From Eisenibacter elegans DSM 3317 (lineage in GTDB: Bacteria; Bacteroidota; Bacteroidia; Cytophagales; Microscillaceae), in the NCBI RefSeq assembly GCF_000430505.1, contig NZ_AUMD01000002.1, positions 1-36,482 of the forward strand: DNA of 36,482 nt. Direction: 5' to 3'. Below the pieces are notes generated by a model. The model was not told the DNA's origin. It saw nothing but the letters and a program-made list of their open reading frames with translations, and ran no database searches. Numbering within the stretch: position 1 is the first letter of the stretch; each line of letters starts with the position of its first letter. A program made the translations under genes and the position numbers. This document shows, piece after piece, positions 1-8,527 of this stretch.

Positions 1-3000
1 GATGTGGTGATTACGGTCAACCCCCGACCGACGGTAACCATCACGCCGACCAATGCGACGATATGTGTTGGAGAGAGCACTACGCTGAACACCACAGTAA
101 CAGGTGGCACAGGTCCTTATACTTATCTCTGGACACCTGCCGGGACGCTGAGCAGCGCTACAGCGGCCAACCCGGTGGCTACTCCTGGCGCTTCAGGAAC
201 AGCTAGCTATACAGTAGTGGTAACCGATGCCAATGGTTGTGCTAGTACACCTACAGTAGTAAACATTACTGTGGTAAACCTTGTGTCGGCCTTGGCCAGT
301 ACCAGTGTTACCAATGTTATTTGTAGAGGTACACCATTGGTGCTTACAGCCTTTCCGGCGGGCGCAGCCAACTACCGATTTGAGCATAGCACCCAAGGAG
401 TATTGCAAGATGGTCCATCGAGAACCTACAACGTACCCAATACTGTCAATACTGGAACAATCACGGTTACGGTTACAGCCGGCTCTTGTACAGATAGTGA
501 CGCTATCACCTTGACTGTCAATGATCCACCAACTGCTGCCACTGACGGCGATAGAGACATTTGCTTTGGAGCCAATACAACCCTCAATGGCAGTGCTACC
601 GGTGGAGGTGGAGGATATACCTATGCGTGGACACCAGTAGTAGGCTTGAGCAACCCCAACATAGCCAACCCTGTGGCCAACCCTACCAGTACTATCACCT
701 ATACCCTTACCGTAACCGATGCTAATGGCTGTACAAGTACAGCACAATCGACCGTAACAGTATTTCCACAGCTTCTGGCCAATGCAGGCAGCAATTTGAC
801 AGTTTGTTTTGGGCAGAATGCTGTTTTGAGCGGCAGCGCTGCCGGCGGTGGCGGCGGATATACCTATGCCTGGACACCAGCAACCGATTTGAGCGCCACC
901 AATATTGCTAATCCAACAGTAACCCTGACAGCTGCTGCCAGAACATATACCCTTACTGTAACTGATGCTAATGGCTGTCAGGCTACGAGCGCTGTTACCA
1001 TAACACGCAACCCTGCCCTTACAGCCAACGCCGGCACACCGGTTTCGATTTGTAATGGCGGAAGTACCAACCTCAACGGAACAGCCACAGGCGGTACAGC
1101 TCCTTATACCTACAGCTGGTCTCCGGCAACAGGCTTGAGTAATCCCAACATAGCCAACCCTACAGCCAGCCCTACCAGCAGCGCCAGCTATACCCTGATT
1201 GTTACGGATAGCCAAGGCTGTACCGCCGCCAGCAGCGTAGCGGTAACGGTCAATAACTTCAATCCGTTCTTGAATGCCAGCGCAACAACAGCCTGTGCAG
1301 GCCAAAATATCACGCTCACCGCTTTCCCCACAGGAGCAGCGAATTATCGTTTTTTGAGGAATGGGGTGGAAATTGCCAATGGCACCGACAGGGTGTTGTC
1401 TAGCACGACTTTATTAGCCGGTAATTATACTGTAGAAGTAACTCAAGGCGGATGTACTTATACTTCACCGGCGGTGAGTATTAGCATCAACCCACTGCCT
1501 GATGTAGGCTTCGTAGCACCACCTACAACAGTTTTTCCAAGAACACAAACTACCCCAGTAGCCTTATCAGACAGCAGTACCTTTGGCGGCACACGCGACG
1601 GGGTTGTTCAGTCAGTAGGTAACTATAGCGGGCCGGGAGTTTTTAGCGCTAATTTTTACCCTAATATCGCAGGGGTAGGCATCCATACCGTTACATATAG
1701 CTATACGGATGGTAATGGTTGTACAGCCAGCGCCAATATCACTATCACAGTATTTGACCCAGACGCAGCCATCTCCGGCTTGGATGCGATATACTGCTTC
1801 AATGCCCCGGCCAGCGGGTCTCTTACGCCAAACCCTGCTACTTTCCCTAATACTTTTTCGGTAGGGTTGTGTAACTATACCCTAAACAGCTATACCATTA
1901 GTGGACCGGGTATTAGTGGTTCACCCGGGAGCTATACTTTTAATCCTGCTGCGGCAGGTGTAGGAGACTTTAACATTACTATTATTGTATCTTATACCGT
2001 TACTGGTTTTATTGGTTTGTGTGTATCACCAATAACAGAAACCCGCAATGTTCCCGTAACAGTACGCCCAGTCCCCACCCCCAACATCACGGGAGCAGTA
2101 ACAACCTGTGTAGGGAATAGCGTAGAGTATCGGGTAACTCCTCAGGCCGATAACACATACCTTTGGAGTGTTGTAGGAGGAACCATTAGCAGTGGTCAGG
2201 GAACCCCTAATATCAATGTTACTTGGAATACTGTGGGTGCTGGTTCCGTTAGCATTGTACAAACGGGCAACGGCTGCGAAGGAACTGATACACGTAATGT
2301 AACAGTCAACCCATTGCCTAATAGTACGATTAGTGGCAATCAAAATGCCTGTGCCAACACTACAGAAATATACAGTGTTCCTCTTATAGCTGACCGAACG
2401 TACTTCTGGAGTGTTTCGGGAGGCGCTGGAACTGTAGACCCCAGTACACCGCATGTAATCTCGGTTGTTTGGGGCGCTGCCGGAGCAAGTAGTGTAGCGC
2501 TAACAGAGATTAATGATATTACGGGCTGTATCACTACTTACCCACCTTACAATGTTACCAAAAACCCCCGCCCGATACCTATAATTTCAGGAGATGCCAG
2601 TGTTTGTTTCAATCAAACTACCACATACACCACTCCCGCAGTAGCAGGGGATACCTATGCTTGGAGTATAAGCCCCGCCGGTGCTGGTACAATTATCGGC
2701 CCCGCCAACAATAGCAGTGTTACCATACAGTGGACAAGCCTAGGAACACATCAGGTGAGCCTTACCCAAACCACTACCGCTACTGGCTGTAACACTACTG
2801 ACAATCGCAATGTAACCGTCAATCAGGTTCCTGCTCCCATCATTTCAGGAGATTTTACAGTTTGTGGGCAAGAGTCAAACAAAACCTACAGTGTAGGGGC
2901 TACCGCAGGGGCTACCTACCAATGGAATATCGTTGGTGGAGTGATTACTACTTCTAGTACTGACCCGACCATCACCGTAAACTGGAATGCCACAGGCCCG

Positions 3001-5166
3001 GCATCACTCACACTCACCGAAAGCATTACCGCCACAGGATGTAATGCCACGGTTACTCAACCCATTACAATCAATCCTGCCCCCGTAGATTTGGACTTTA
3101 CATTCAGCGGAACTTGCCTTGGGGAGGTGATTCAGTTTACGCCTACGGCCACTGGACTAGCCCCAAGTTGGTCATTTGTTTGGAACTTTGGCGACGGTAC
3201 AGGAGCCAATGTCCAAAACCCAAGCAAAACCTATACAGGATTAGGTAACTTTACAGTGGTACTGACGGCCACCAATACTACAGGGTGTAGCTTTTCGATC
3301 AGTAAAGTTATCAACATCTCCGGAGTGCCGGTTGCCAACTTTCGCGCTACGAATCTTTGCTTAGGCAGTGCTACCCAATTTACAGACCTATCAACAGTGC
3401 CGGCTCCTTCGGCCATTAGTACTTGGGAGTGGAATTTTGGCGACGGTACAATCTTGAGCGGCAGCAACCCCGCCATTCACCAAAACCCTGCGCACACCTA
3501 TGCCGGTATTGGTACTTATACCGTAACGCTGCGCATCAGTACTGGAGCCGGATGTGATGCTCAAATACAGCGTCAGATTACGATTTTCCCTGATATTATG
3601 GTTACTCCTACCAACCCTCACTTCCAAGGCTTTAATGGTGGAGCCGCCGGCTGGGTCAGTGGAGGAGACAACAATAGTTGGGCCTTAGGTACCCCCGCTG
3701 GTACACGCATTATCCCCAATAATGGCAATGCGTGGGTTACTAACCTCACCGGAACCTACAACAACCTAGAGCGCTCTTATGTCGAGAGTCCTTGTTTCAA
3801 TATCATCCCCCTACAGCGCCCTATTGTCAGTATGAAAATTGCCATCGATACTGATGCTGCCGCAGACGGAGCGGCAATGCTCTATAGCATCAATGATGGG
3901 CTGACGTGGGAGGTAGTAGGTACGCTCAATGATGGGATCAACTGGTATAACCGCGCCGGCATCTTGGGCAACCCCGGCCAACAAGGCCCTACCCAACAGA
4001 CTTGGCAAGGGACAATCGTGGGTTGGAGTGGTAATGCAAATCCCAACTGGCAAGAAGCCAAGTTTAGCCTTGACGCTGTCCGTAATGCAATGATTAGCAA
4101 TGGCGCTAGCTCGGTCAGGTTCCGTATTGCCTTTGGTAGCAATGCGGATAACCCGGCAGGCATTACATTTGATGGGTTTGCCTTTGATGATTTCTTTATT
4201 GGCGAACGCAATCGAGTGGTGTTGTTAGAGCATTTTACCAATATCAGCAATGCAGGGGCTCGTACCGAAGATGATTTTATTAACAACTTCCCAAGCCCCA
4301 CCAGCAACGAAGTAATACGGATTGCCTACCATACCAACTTCCCCGGGGAAGATGCGCTAAACCAAGACAACCCCGCCGACCCCAGCGCCCGAGCACTGTT
4401 TTATGGCGTAGGCACTACTCCCCGAACTGCCATTGATGGCAATATCCAAAATACACTTTTCTCTACAGGATGGGGCGCAGCGCAGTTCTCCAAACAAACA
4501 CTCGAAGAAGGGGATTTTGAAATCAATATAGATCTGAGCAACAGTCTGGACGATATGCTTCGTGTTGAGGCTCAGGTACGGGCCTTGAAAGACATCGCTA
4601 ATGCGACCGTGGTACACATCGCCGTCGTAGAGCGGCAAGTCAATGTCGGCGGGATGGTATATCGCAATGTATTGCGCAAAATGATTCCCTCTGCCGCTGG
4701 AACCTTCCGCCAAAACCCTTGGACAGCCAACGAAACACAGACTTTCCAAGGAATGTGGAACCTCCAAAACGTACGCGACCCTGCTCAGCTGGCTGTCATC
4801 GTCTTCGTACAAGATGACCGCAACGCGGCTGTATACCAAGCTGCCATACAAGGCTTGAATGGAATTAACCTGCGTGTGGCTACCGTTACAGCGACCGAAG
4901 GCGCTGCGGAGAGCCTTCAGCTCAAAGCATATCCCAACCCAACGCAAAATAAAGTCTACATTGGCTTTGACCAAGCGGCAGGCAAAAACTTTGAATGGAG
5001 AATTATGGATTTGAATGGACAATTGATTGAACAAGGTACCCTCCTCGCCGAGGAGGCCGGCTGGGTGTGGAATGCCGAACGCGTCGCCAGCGGCACATAC
5101 CTCGTAGAGCTTTGGCATCCAGCCTCCAAAACAAGGTTGTATCAACGTCTCGTCATTGCCCGTTGA
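1..5166 (+). CDS. Giant Ig/PKD-repeat surface protein with Omp28-like domain and T9SS C-terminal sorting signal (5' end outside window)
   Basis: The reading frame is open from the first base, so the N-terminus and signal peptide lie upstream; 1721 codons are visible. Residues about 1-1040 are a chain of Ig/PKD-like repeats of roughly 80 residues, many with a GGYTYAWTP core and a TVTDANGC end. Two canonical PKD domains with WNFGDGT follow near residues 1060 and 1143. Residues about 1200-1400 resemble a jelly-roll/MAM-like module (SPCFNI, INDGLTWEVVG). Residues about 1400-1630 resemble the thioredoxin-fold Omp28 family (VVLLEHFTN) but lack its cysteines. The last 80 residues are a type A T9SS sorting domain (YPNPTQNKVYIGF ... 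GTYLVELW). Such proteins are exported by the type IX system and attached to or released from the cell surface, so an adhesin role is likely. The exact ligand is unknown. Confidence 0.9.
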   Translation, partial: DVVITVNPRPTVTITPTNATICVGESTTLNTTVTGGTGPYTYLWTPAGTLSSATAANPVATPGASGTASYTVVVTDANGCASTPTVVNITVVNLVSALASTSVTNVICRGTPLVLTAFPAGAANYRFEHSTQGVLQDGPSRTYNVPNTVNTGTITVTVTAGSCTDSDAITLTVNDPPTAATDGDRDICFGANTTLNGSATGGGGGYTYAWTPVVGLSNPNIANPVANPTSTITYTLTVTDANGCTSTAQSTVTVFPQLLANAGSNLTVCFGQNAVLSGSAAGGGGGYTYAWTPATDLSATNIANPTVTLTAAARTYTLTVTDANGCQATSAVTITRNPALTANAGTPVSICNGGSTNLNGTATGGTAPYTYSWSPATGLSNPNIANPTASPTSSASYTLIVTDSQGCTAASSVAVTVNNFNPFLNASATTACAGQNITLTAFPTGAANYRFLRNGVEIANGTDRVLSSTTLLAGNYTVEVTQGGCTYTSPAVSISINPLPDVGFVAPPTTVFPRTQTTPVALSDSSTFGGTRDGVVQSVGNYSGPGVFSANFYPNIAGVGIHTVTYSYTDGNGCTASANITITVFDPDAAISGLDAIYCFNAPASGSLTPNPATFPNTFSVGLCNYTLNSYTISGPGISGSPGSYTFNPAAAGVGDFNITIIVSYTVTGFIGLCVSPITETRNVPVTVRPVPTPNITGAVTTCVGNSVEYRVTPQADNTYLWSVVGGTISSGQGTPNINVTWNTVGAGSVSIVQTGNGCEGTDTRNVTVNPLPNSTISGNQNACANTTEIYSVPLIADRTYFWSVSGGAGTVDPSTPHVISVVWGAAGASSVALTEINDITGCITTYPPYNVTKNPRPIPIISGDASVCFNQTTTYTTPAVAGDTYAWSISPAGAGTIIGPANNSSVTIQWTSLGTHQVSLTQTTTATGCNTTDNRNVTVNQVPAPIISGDFTVCGQESNKTYSVGATAGATYQWNIVGGVITTSSTDPTITVNWNATGPASLTLTESITATGCNATVTQPITINPAPVDLDFTFSGTCLGEVIQFTPTATGLAPSWSFVWNFGDGTGANVQNPSKTYTGLGNFTVVLTATNTTGCSFSISKVINISGVPVANFRATNLCLGSATQFTDLSTVPAPSAISTWEWNFGDGTILSGSNPAIHQNPAHTYAGIGTYTVTLRISTGAGCDAQIQRQITIFPDIMVTPTNPHFQGFNGGAAGWVSGGDNNSWALGTPAGTRIIPNNGNAWVTNLTGTYNNLERSYVESPCFNIIPLQRPIVSMKIAIDTDAAADGAAMLYSINDGLTWEVVGTLNDGINWYNRAGILGNPGQQGPTQQTWQGTIVGWSGNANPNWQEAKFSLDAVRNAMISNGASSVRFRIAFGSNADNPAGITFDGFAFDDFFIGERNRVVLLEHFTNISNAGARTEDDFINNFPSPTSNEVIRIAYHTNFPGEDALNQDNPADPSARALFYGVGTTPRTAIDGNIQNTLFSTGWGAAQFSKQTLEEGDFEINIDLSNSLDDMLRVEAQVRALKDIANATVVHIAVVERQVNVGGMVYRNVLRKMIPSAAGTFRQNPWTANETQTFQGMWNLQNVRDPAQLAVIVFVQDDRNAAVYQAAIQGLNGINLRVATVTATEGAAESLQLKAYPNPTQNKVYIGFDQAAGKNFEWRIMDLNGQLIEQGTLLAEEAGWVWNAERVASGTYLVELWHPASKTRLYQRLVIAR
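562..1260 (+). repeat. Coding tandem repeat, about 243-246 bp units, in the surface protein
   Basis: Three consecutive units begin with codons for CFGANTTLNG (562), CFGQNAVLSG (805) and CNGGSTNLNG (1051), giving spacings of 243 and 246 bp. The DNA is also similar: a stretch encoding GGGGGYTYAWTP occurs at about 601 and again at about 844. A more divergent unit begins near 61. A second repeat type carrying TAFPxGAANYRF appears near 340 and 1320. This is the Ig-like array of the adhesin and not a CRISPR. Confidence 0.75.
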
Positions 5167-5213
5167 TAACAAGCGGTCAAACACCACTGCCCCAAAGGCC
5201 AAACCTTTCGAGG

Positions 5214-5264
5214 GGCGGTGGTGTTGGAGGAGTATAGACCAACACCACCAGACACCGCCTTTTT
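5214..5264 (+). terminator. Intrinsic terminator after the surface-protein gene, with an overlapping alternative hairpin
   Basis: GGCGGTG (5214-5220) followed by GTGTTGG (5221-5227) pairs with CCAACAC (5239-5245) and CACCGCC (5253-5259), with a 7-nt bulge on the 3' side, and then runs into TTTTT (5260-5264). An upstream alternative pairs CACCACTGCCCC (5182-5193) with GGGGCGGTGGTG (5212-5223). The two structures use the same central bases and exclude each other. The T tract ends directly at the ATG of the next gene. Confidence 0.75.
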
Positions 5265-5900
5265 ATGGAAAATATCGCCCCGAAGCTATTCATTGCCCTT
5301 GCCGACTGGATGTACCAACAAGGGTTTAGCCTCCTCAATCACCAACAACAATTTCGCCGAAATACCGACCAAGGTTTTTGGAGTCTTATTCCTTCAGTAA
5401 GTTTATATGAAGGGGTATGTAAGGTTGAGGTCAACTTTGGGGTTCGGCATCATCACATCGAACAGTGGGCTACACAGTTTATGCAAATTCCGATGAGCTT
5501 GCGCGCTGATACAGCAACCCTGCAAACCTCATTGGGCAAGCTCCTAGAGCAGCCTTACCTACGCTACGAAATCAACCACGAAAGCGAAATCAAACTCATT
5601 GGTAACCAAATAGAAGAGGTTTTCCTCCAGAAAGCCCTCCCTTGGATGCAAGCCTGTGACTCGCTGACATACCTCCATCAGTTGCTCAATACCGACCCCG
5701 ATAAGCCCTGTCGTTATATCCACAACCAACAATATCGCTGTTTCCGAGGGCAGGTCGTGGCTTGGCGATTGCGCTCCCCTGATTTTGAAAAACTGGCTCT
5801 AGCCTATACCCAAAGCCTGAAGCGCCAAGGTGCTACCGAACCTCAGCGCAGAGGATTTGAGCGGATGTGCCAAATTTTACGCACAACTTCTTGGAACTGA
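5265..5900 (+). CDS. Hypothetical protein, 211 aa
   Basis: I do not recognise this family. The protein is soluble-looking: no signal peptide, no membrane segment, moderately rich in Trp, Tyr and Gln. It starts MENIAPKLFIALADWMYQQGF and has an alpha/beta appearance in its first half (VCKVEVNFGVRHHHIEQW) with a helical second half. A YIHNQQYRCFRGQVVAW stretch near residues 150-165 could be a strand pair. The chosen ATG directly follows the terminator T tract of the preceding gene, which is unusual. A later start is possible (for example the Met of MYQQGF, residue 16). It is followed by 124 bp containing the rpsU promoter, so it is probably its own transcription unit. Confidence 0.7.
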   Translation: MENIAPKLFIALADWMYQQGFSLLNHQQQFRRNTDQGFWSLIPSVSLYEGVCKVEVNFGVRHHHIEQWATQFMQIPMSLRADTATLQTSLGKLLEQPYLRYEINHESEIKLIGNQIEEVFLQKALPWMQACDSLTYLHQLLNTDPDKPCRYIHNQQYRCFRGQVVAWRLRSPDFEKLALAYTQSLKRQGATEPQRRGFERMCQILRTTSWN

Positions 5901-5920
5901 GATAACTTTTCCAACTTCGC

Positions 5921-5951
5921 TTGCGTATCGCCAATTATCTTTGTATATTTG
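5921..5951 (+). promoter_or_regulatory. Bacteroidota-type promoter for rpsU
   Basis: TTG at 5921-5923 is separated by 20 bp from TATATTTG at 5944-5951. This matches the Bacteroidota primary sigma consensus (TTG, 19-21 bp, TAnnTTTG). Transcription would start near 5958, leaving a leader of about 67 nt before the rpsU ATG at 6025. Confidence 0.75.
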
Positions 5952-6024
5952 CACCCCTTATGCTCCCTATCAGCATCAGCGGCGGATAAAAGCATTGTAT
6001 CATTCCCAATAAAATCTTCTTAAT

Positions 6025-6222
6025 ATGATTATCGTAACCGTTAAAGAAAACGAGTCTATCGACAAGGCGCTTAAGCGTTTCAAGAAAAAATTCGAACGCA
6101 CTGGCATACTGCGCCGTGTTCGCTCACGTGGCTACTACGAAAAGCCTTCTGTACGCAAGCGCACTACCAAACTCAAAGCGATTTATCGCGAGCGTATGCG
6201 CAGCAATGCAGAAAATGCTTAA
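6025..6222 (+). CDS. rpsU: 30S ribosomal protein S21
   Basis: The 65-residue product begins MIIVTVKENESIDKALKRFK and continues with the basic stretch KKFERTGILRRVRSRGYYEKPS, which is the S21 signature. It is a small ribosomal subunit protein of the platform. In Bacteroidota, S21 helps sequester the anti-Shine-Dalgarno sequence, consistent with the general lack of SD motifs in front of genes here. Length is normal for the family. A strong consensus promoter lies upstream at 5921-5951. The Xer recombinase gene follows after 79 bp on the same strand, and rpsU-xer-hpf is a recurrent gene order in this phylum. Confidence 0.96.
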   Translation: MIIVTVKENESIDKALKRFKKKFERTGILRRVRSRGYYEKPSVRKRTTKLKAIYRERMRSNAENA

Positions 6223-6301
6223 AACATTTTTATTCCTCGTTTTTTTGTGTTAAGTTAGTGTTATGAGCGGCACACGACACCGCCCGCCATAACCCTAACT
6301 T

Positions 6302-7195
6302 ATGCTAGAATCTTTCCTCAATTATATCCGCTACGAAAAAAGATACAGCCAACATACCCTGTATTCTTATAAAAATGACTTGGTTCAGTTTCGTAGCTAT
6401 CTTGAAGACCAACATCAGCTAGGCGATACTCTAGCAGCAGAATACTATATGCTGCGAGGGTGGGTGGCGCATCTGTCCGAAAAAGAAGCCAACCCACTTA
6501 CCATCAACCGTAAAATCGCCACCTTGCGCTCTTATTACAAATTCTTGCACCGTGAGGGGTACATCCAACGTAACCCAGCTGCCGAATTGCGCTCAATCAA
6601 AACCCCCAAGAAAACACCCGAGTTCGTTACTGCTGACAAATTACTGGCGCTCTTAGAAGATGAGCAGCACTTCGCTAGCGACTTCTGGGGGATGCGCGAC
6701 CGTATTGTGATGGAGGTGCTCTATGGTACAGGGGCGCGGGTTGCCGAATTGTTACAACTTCGTATACAAGATGTTGATTTGAGCCGTAAGCTGCTCAAAG
6801 TATTGGGCAAAGGAGCCAAAGAACGCCTCATCCCTATACACAACAACTTATTGCCTCTACTGGCGGAATATATCCAAGCCAGGGCAAGCACCGTGGAAGA
6901 CCTAAACCTGCCCCCACACGATTTCTTGTTATTGAGCGATACTGGGTTGGCTCCCCACGAAACACTCGTTTATGAGATTGTACGCAAATACCTCGCCCTC
7001 GTAACTACCCAAGAAGCCAAAAACCCTCACGTATTGAGGCACTCTTTTGCCACTCACTTGCTCAACAAAGGAGCTGACCTGAAAGCTATCCAAAACCTGC
7101 TGGGGCATAGTAGCCTCGCAGCCACGCAAGTGTATACACAAAATTCGTTGGAGCGCCTACAAGAGGTATTCCAACAAGCGCACCCTAAAGCCTAA
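6302..7195 (+). CDS. xerC: Tyrosine recombinase XerC/XerD-like
   Basis: This 297-residue protein has the two-domain layout of Xer recombinases: an N-terminal SAM-like core-binding domain (residues 1-90, MLESFLNYIRYEKRYSQHTL) and a C-terminal catalytic domain. All catalytic residues are visible: Arg146 (GTGARVAEL), Lys170 (GKGAKER), His243 and Arg246 (HVLRHSFATHLL), His269 (LGHSSLAATQ) and the nucleophile Tyr278 (VYTQ). Length matches chromosomal XerC/D, not a phage or transposon integrase. Its position between rpsU and hpf is the usual Bacteroidota chromosomal locus, so the role is chromosome dimer resolution at dif. Whether it is XerC or XerD cannot be decided by eye; the symbol is provisional. 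No attachment site or mobile-element boundary was seen beside it. Confidence 0.92.
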   Translation: MLESFLNYIRYEKRYSQHTLYSYKNDLVQFRSYLEDQHQLGDTLAAEYYMLRGWVAHLSEKEANPLTINRKIATLRSYYKFLHREGYIQRNPAAELRSIKTPKKTPEFVTADKLLALLEDEQHFASDFWGMRDRIVMEVLYGTGARVAELLQLRIQDVDLSRKLLKVLGKGAKERLIPIHNNLLPLLAEYIQARASTVEDLNLPPHDFLLLSDTGLAPHETLVYEIVRKYLALVTTQEAKNPHVLRHSFATHLLNKGADLKAIQNLLGHSSLAATQVYTQNSLERLQEVFQQAHPKA

Positions 7196-7247
7196 GCTAC
7201 CTGCCTCTCGAAGGCTTCCCTGCACAGGCTTAGCGGTTCTTTTTTTT
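7192..7247 (+). terminator. Probable intrinsic terminator after the xer gene
   Basis: CTAAG (7192-7196, overlapping the stop codon) and CCTG (7200-7203) can pair with CAGG (7225-7228) and CTTAG (7229-7233). A small inner GCCT/AGGC stem is also possible. A run of eight T follows at 7240-7247. The stem has a bulge and the loop is long, so termination may be partial and hpf may still be reached from upstream. Confidence 0.5.
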
Positions 7248-7266
7248 CACCTAAACTCTAAAGCTT

Positions 7267-7569
7267 ATGAAACTGCAAATTCATTCCGTGCACTTCGATG
7301 CTGATCAAAAACTGCTCGACTTCATCCAAAGAAAAAGCAGCAAGCTCGAAACCTTTTACGACCGCATTATCGACGGTGAGGTCTTTCTACGGATTGATAA
7401 AGGAGAGCACAGTCGGGAAAACAAATTGGTGGAAATCAAGCTCAATATCCCGGGCGCAACTTTATTTGCCAAACAACAAGACATCTCTTTTGAGGCAGCT
7501 ACCGACGAAGCCGTCGAAAGCTTGCGCCGCCAAATCAAAAAACACAAAGAAAAAAATAGCGTCCGTTAA
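7267..7569 (+). CDS. hpf: Ribosome hibernation promoting factor, short form (HPF/RaiA family)
   Basis: The 100-residue product begins MKLQIHSVHFDADQKLLDFI and shows the family's beta-alpha-beta-beta-beta-alpha pattern, including FYDRIIDGEVFLRID and VEIKLNIPGATLFAKQQDISFEAATDEAVESLRRQIKKHKEK (read as two adjoining blocks). It binds the decoding region of the small subunit in resting cells and blocks translation. The protein is the short type without the C-terminal dimerisation domain of long HPF. It follows the Xer gene by 71 bp and is closed by a strong terminator at 7608-7641. The tRNA/tuf block that often follows hpf in Bacteroidota is absent here. Confidence 0.92.
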   Translation: MKLQIHSVHFDADQKLLDFIQRKSSKLETFYDRIIDGEVFLRIDKGEHSRENKLVEIKLNIPGATLFAKQQDISFEAATDEAVESLRRQIKKHKEKNSVR

Positions 7570-7607
7570 GCATCGACAGCCACAGGGCTGCCAATGAAAT
7601 ATATCTC

Positions 7608-7641
7608 AAGGTCTCTTAGTATGTACTAGGAGGCCTTTTTT
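7608..7641 (+). terminator. Strong intrinsic terminator after hpf
   Basis: AAGGTCTCTTAGTA (7608-7621) pairs with TACTAGGAGGCCTT (7624-7637) through 14 positions including two G-T wobbles. It is followed by T residues to 7641. Confidence 0.85.
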
Positions 7642-7804
7642 GTGGAATAATTTGGCTATCAGGGTCTTGTCTCAGGGGGCTGCTGATGCCTCGACCTGTT
7701 ATCAGAGCCAAAGCTGCTCAACAGACCCGTATTGGCTGTGAATCAATTTGATGTCAAAGCCCCCACCGAGATGCCATACAGGGAATACTTGACTACAGAT
7801 TTTG

Positions 7805-7812
7805 TATCTTTG
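7805..7812 (+). promoter_or_regulatory. Probable -7 promoter box for upp
   Basis: TATCTTTG followed by C matches TAnnTTTG exactly. No TTG is present at the ideal 19-21 bp upstream distance; the nearest (7789-7791) is only 13 bp away. Transcription would start near 7819, about 54 nt before the upp ATG at 7873. Confidence 0.55.
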
Positions 7813-7872
7813 CCCGTGGTTTATGAAACCATTATTTTTTGTGTGAAAATCTCCTATTGAAGGTACCTCTAT

Positions 7873-8520
7873 ATGTTTGTATTGACCCAAACCCCTTCTG
7901 TGGCCAATCAGTGGCTGGCAGCTTTGCGCGACCACCGCAGCCAACAACATCGTGGACAATTTCGGCACAACCTCTCTCGTATTGGAGAGGCGCTAGCCTA
8001 TGAAATTTCGCGTACATTGGCTTACCAAACGACTACAATCACGACGGTATTAGGGCAAAAACAAACCCAAACGCTTGTCCAGCACCCAGTATTGGTCAGC
8101 ATTATGCGGGCGGGCCTGCCTATGCACGAAGGGATGCTGCGCATCTTCGACGAGGCTGATAGCGCCTTTGTAGGAGCGTATCGTGGACGAGCGCAGGCCG
8201 ACCATTCTTTTGAAATAGAACAACACTATCTAACTACCCCCAACCTAGAAGGCAGGGTTGTCATTTTAGCAGACCCTATGTTGGCCACTGGGCGCTCGCT
8301 CTTGAGTACTATGGAGGTATTACGCCAATATGGCCAGCCCGCACAGTGGCATGTAGCGGCCATCATTGCCAGCCGGCAAGGGGTAGCGCTCATACAACAG
8401 GAGATGCCTGAAGCCAAACTGTGGTTAGGCGATATCGATGAGACCCTCAACGACAAGGCCTACATCGTGCCCGGACTAGGTGATGCCGGAGATTTAGCCT
8501 TTGGGAGCAAACTAGATTAG
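7873..8520 (+). CDS. upp: Uracil phosphoribosyltransferase
   Basis: The 215-residue protein converts uracil and PRPP to UMP in pyrimidine salvage. The PRPP-binding loop is visible as VVILADPMLATGRSL near residues 130-145. The family's LVSIMRAGLPMHEGM segment lies near residues 75-90, and the uracil-binding C-terminal region GDIDETLNDKAYIVPGLGDAGDLAFG is intact (read in two parts). Length is slightly above the usual 208-210. The ATG at 7873 follows a TAnnTTTG box at 7805. The downstream membrane-protein gene starts 7 bp after the stop, so the two are probably co-transcribed. Confidence 0.95.
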   Translation: MFVLTQTPSVANQWLAALRDHRSQQHRGQFRHNLSRIGEALAYEISRTLAYQTTTITTVLGQKQTQTLVQHPVLVSIMRAGLPMHEGMLRIFDEADSAFVGAYRGRAQADHSFEIEQHYLTTPNLEGRVVILADPMLATGRSLLSTMEVLRQYGQPAQWHVAAIIASRQGVALIQQEMPEAKLWLGDIDETLNDKAYIVPGLGDAGDLAFGSKLD

Positions 8521-8527
8521 TGCGGAT

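Larger units (their letters stand above)
7570..7872 (+). other. hpf-upp intergenic region, no gene seen
   Basis: This 303-bp stretch contains the hpf terminator (7608-7641) in its first part and the upp promoter -7 box (7805-7812) near its end. The middle, about 7645-7790, holds no convincing coding frame and no RNA-gene fold that I recognise. Confidence 0.6.

Noticed and set aside
562-1260. CRISPR-like regular repeats
   Set aside because: Units are about 245 bp, in frame and protein-coding, without unique spacers between short identical repeats.
193-1305. 370-aa minus-strand open frame inside the surface-protein repeats
   Set aside because: Low-complexity Gly/Cys/Ser/Tyr composition created by the repeat DNA read backwards; the plus strand has a clear domain structure.
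4357-5202. 281-aa minus-strand open frame opposite the Omp28-like/T9SS region
   Set aside because: No recognisable domain, and it lies fully opposite a well-supported coding region.
6302-7195. Integrase of a mobile element
   Set aside because: Length, the rpsU-xer-hpf context and lack of attachment repeats point to the chromosomal Xer recombinase.
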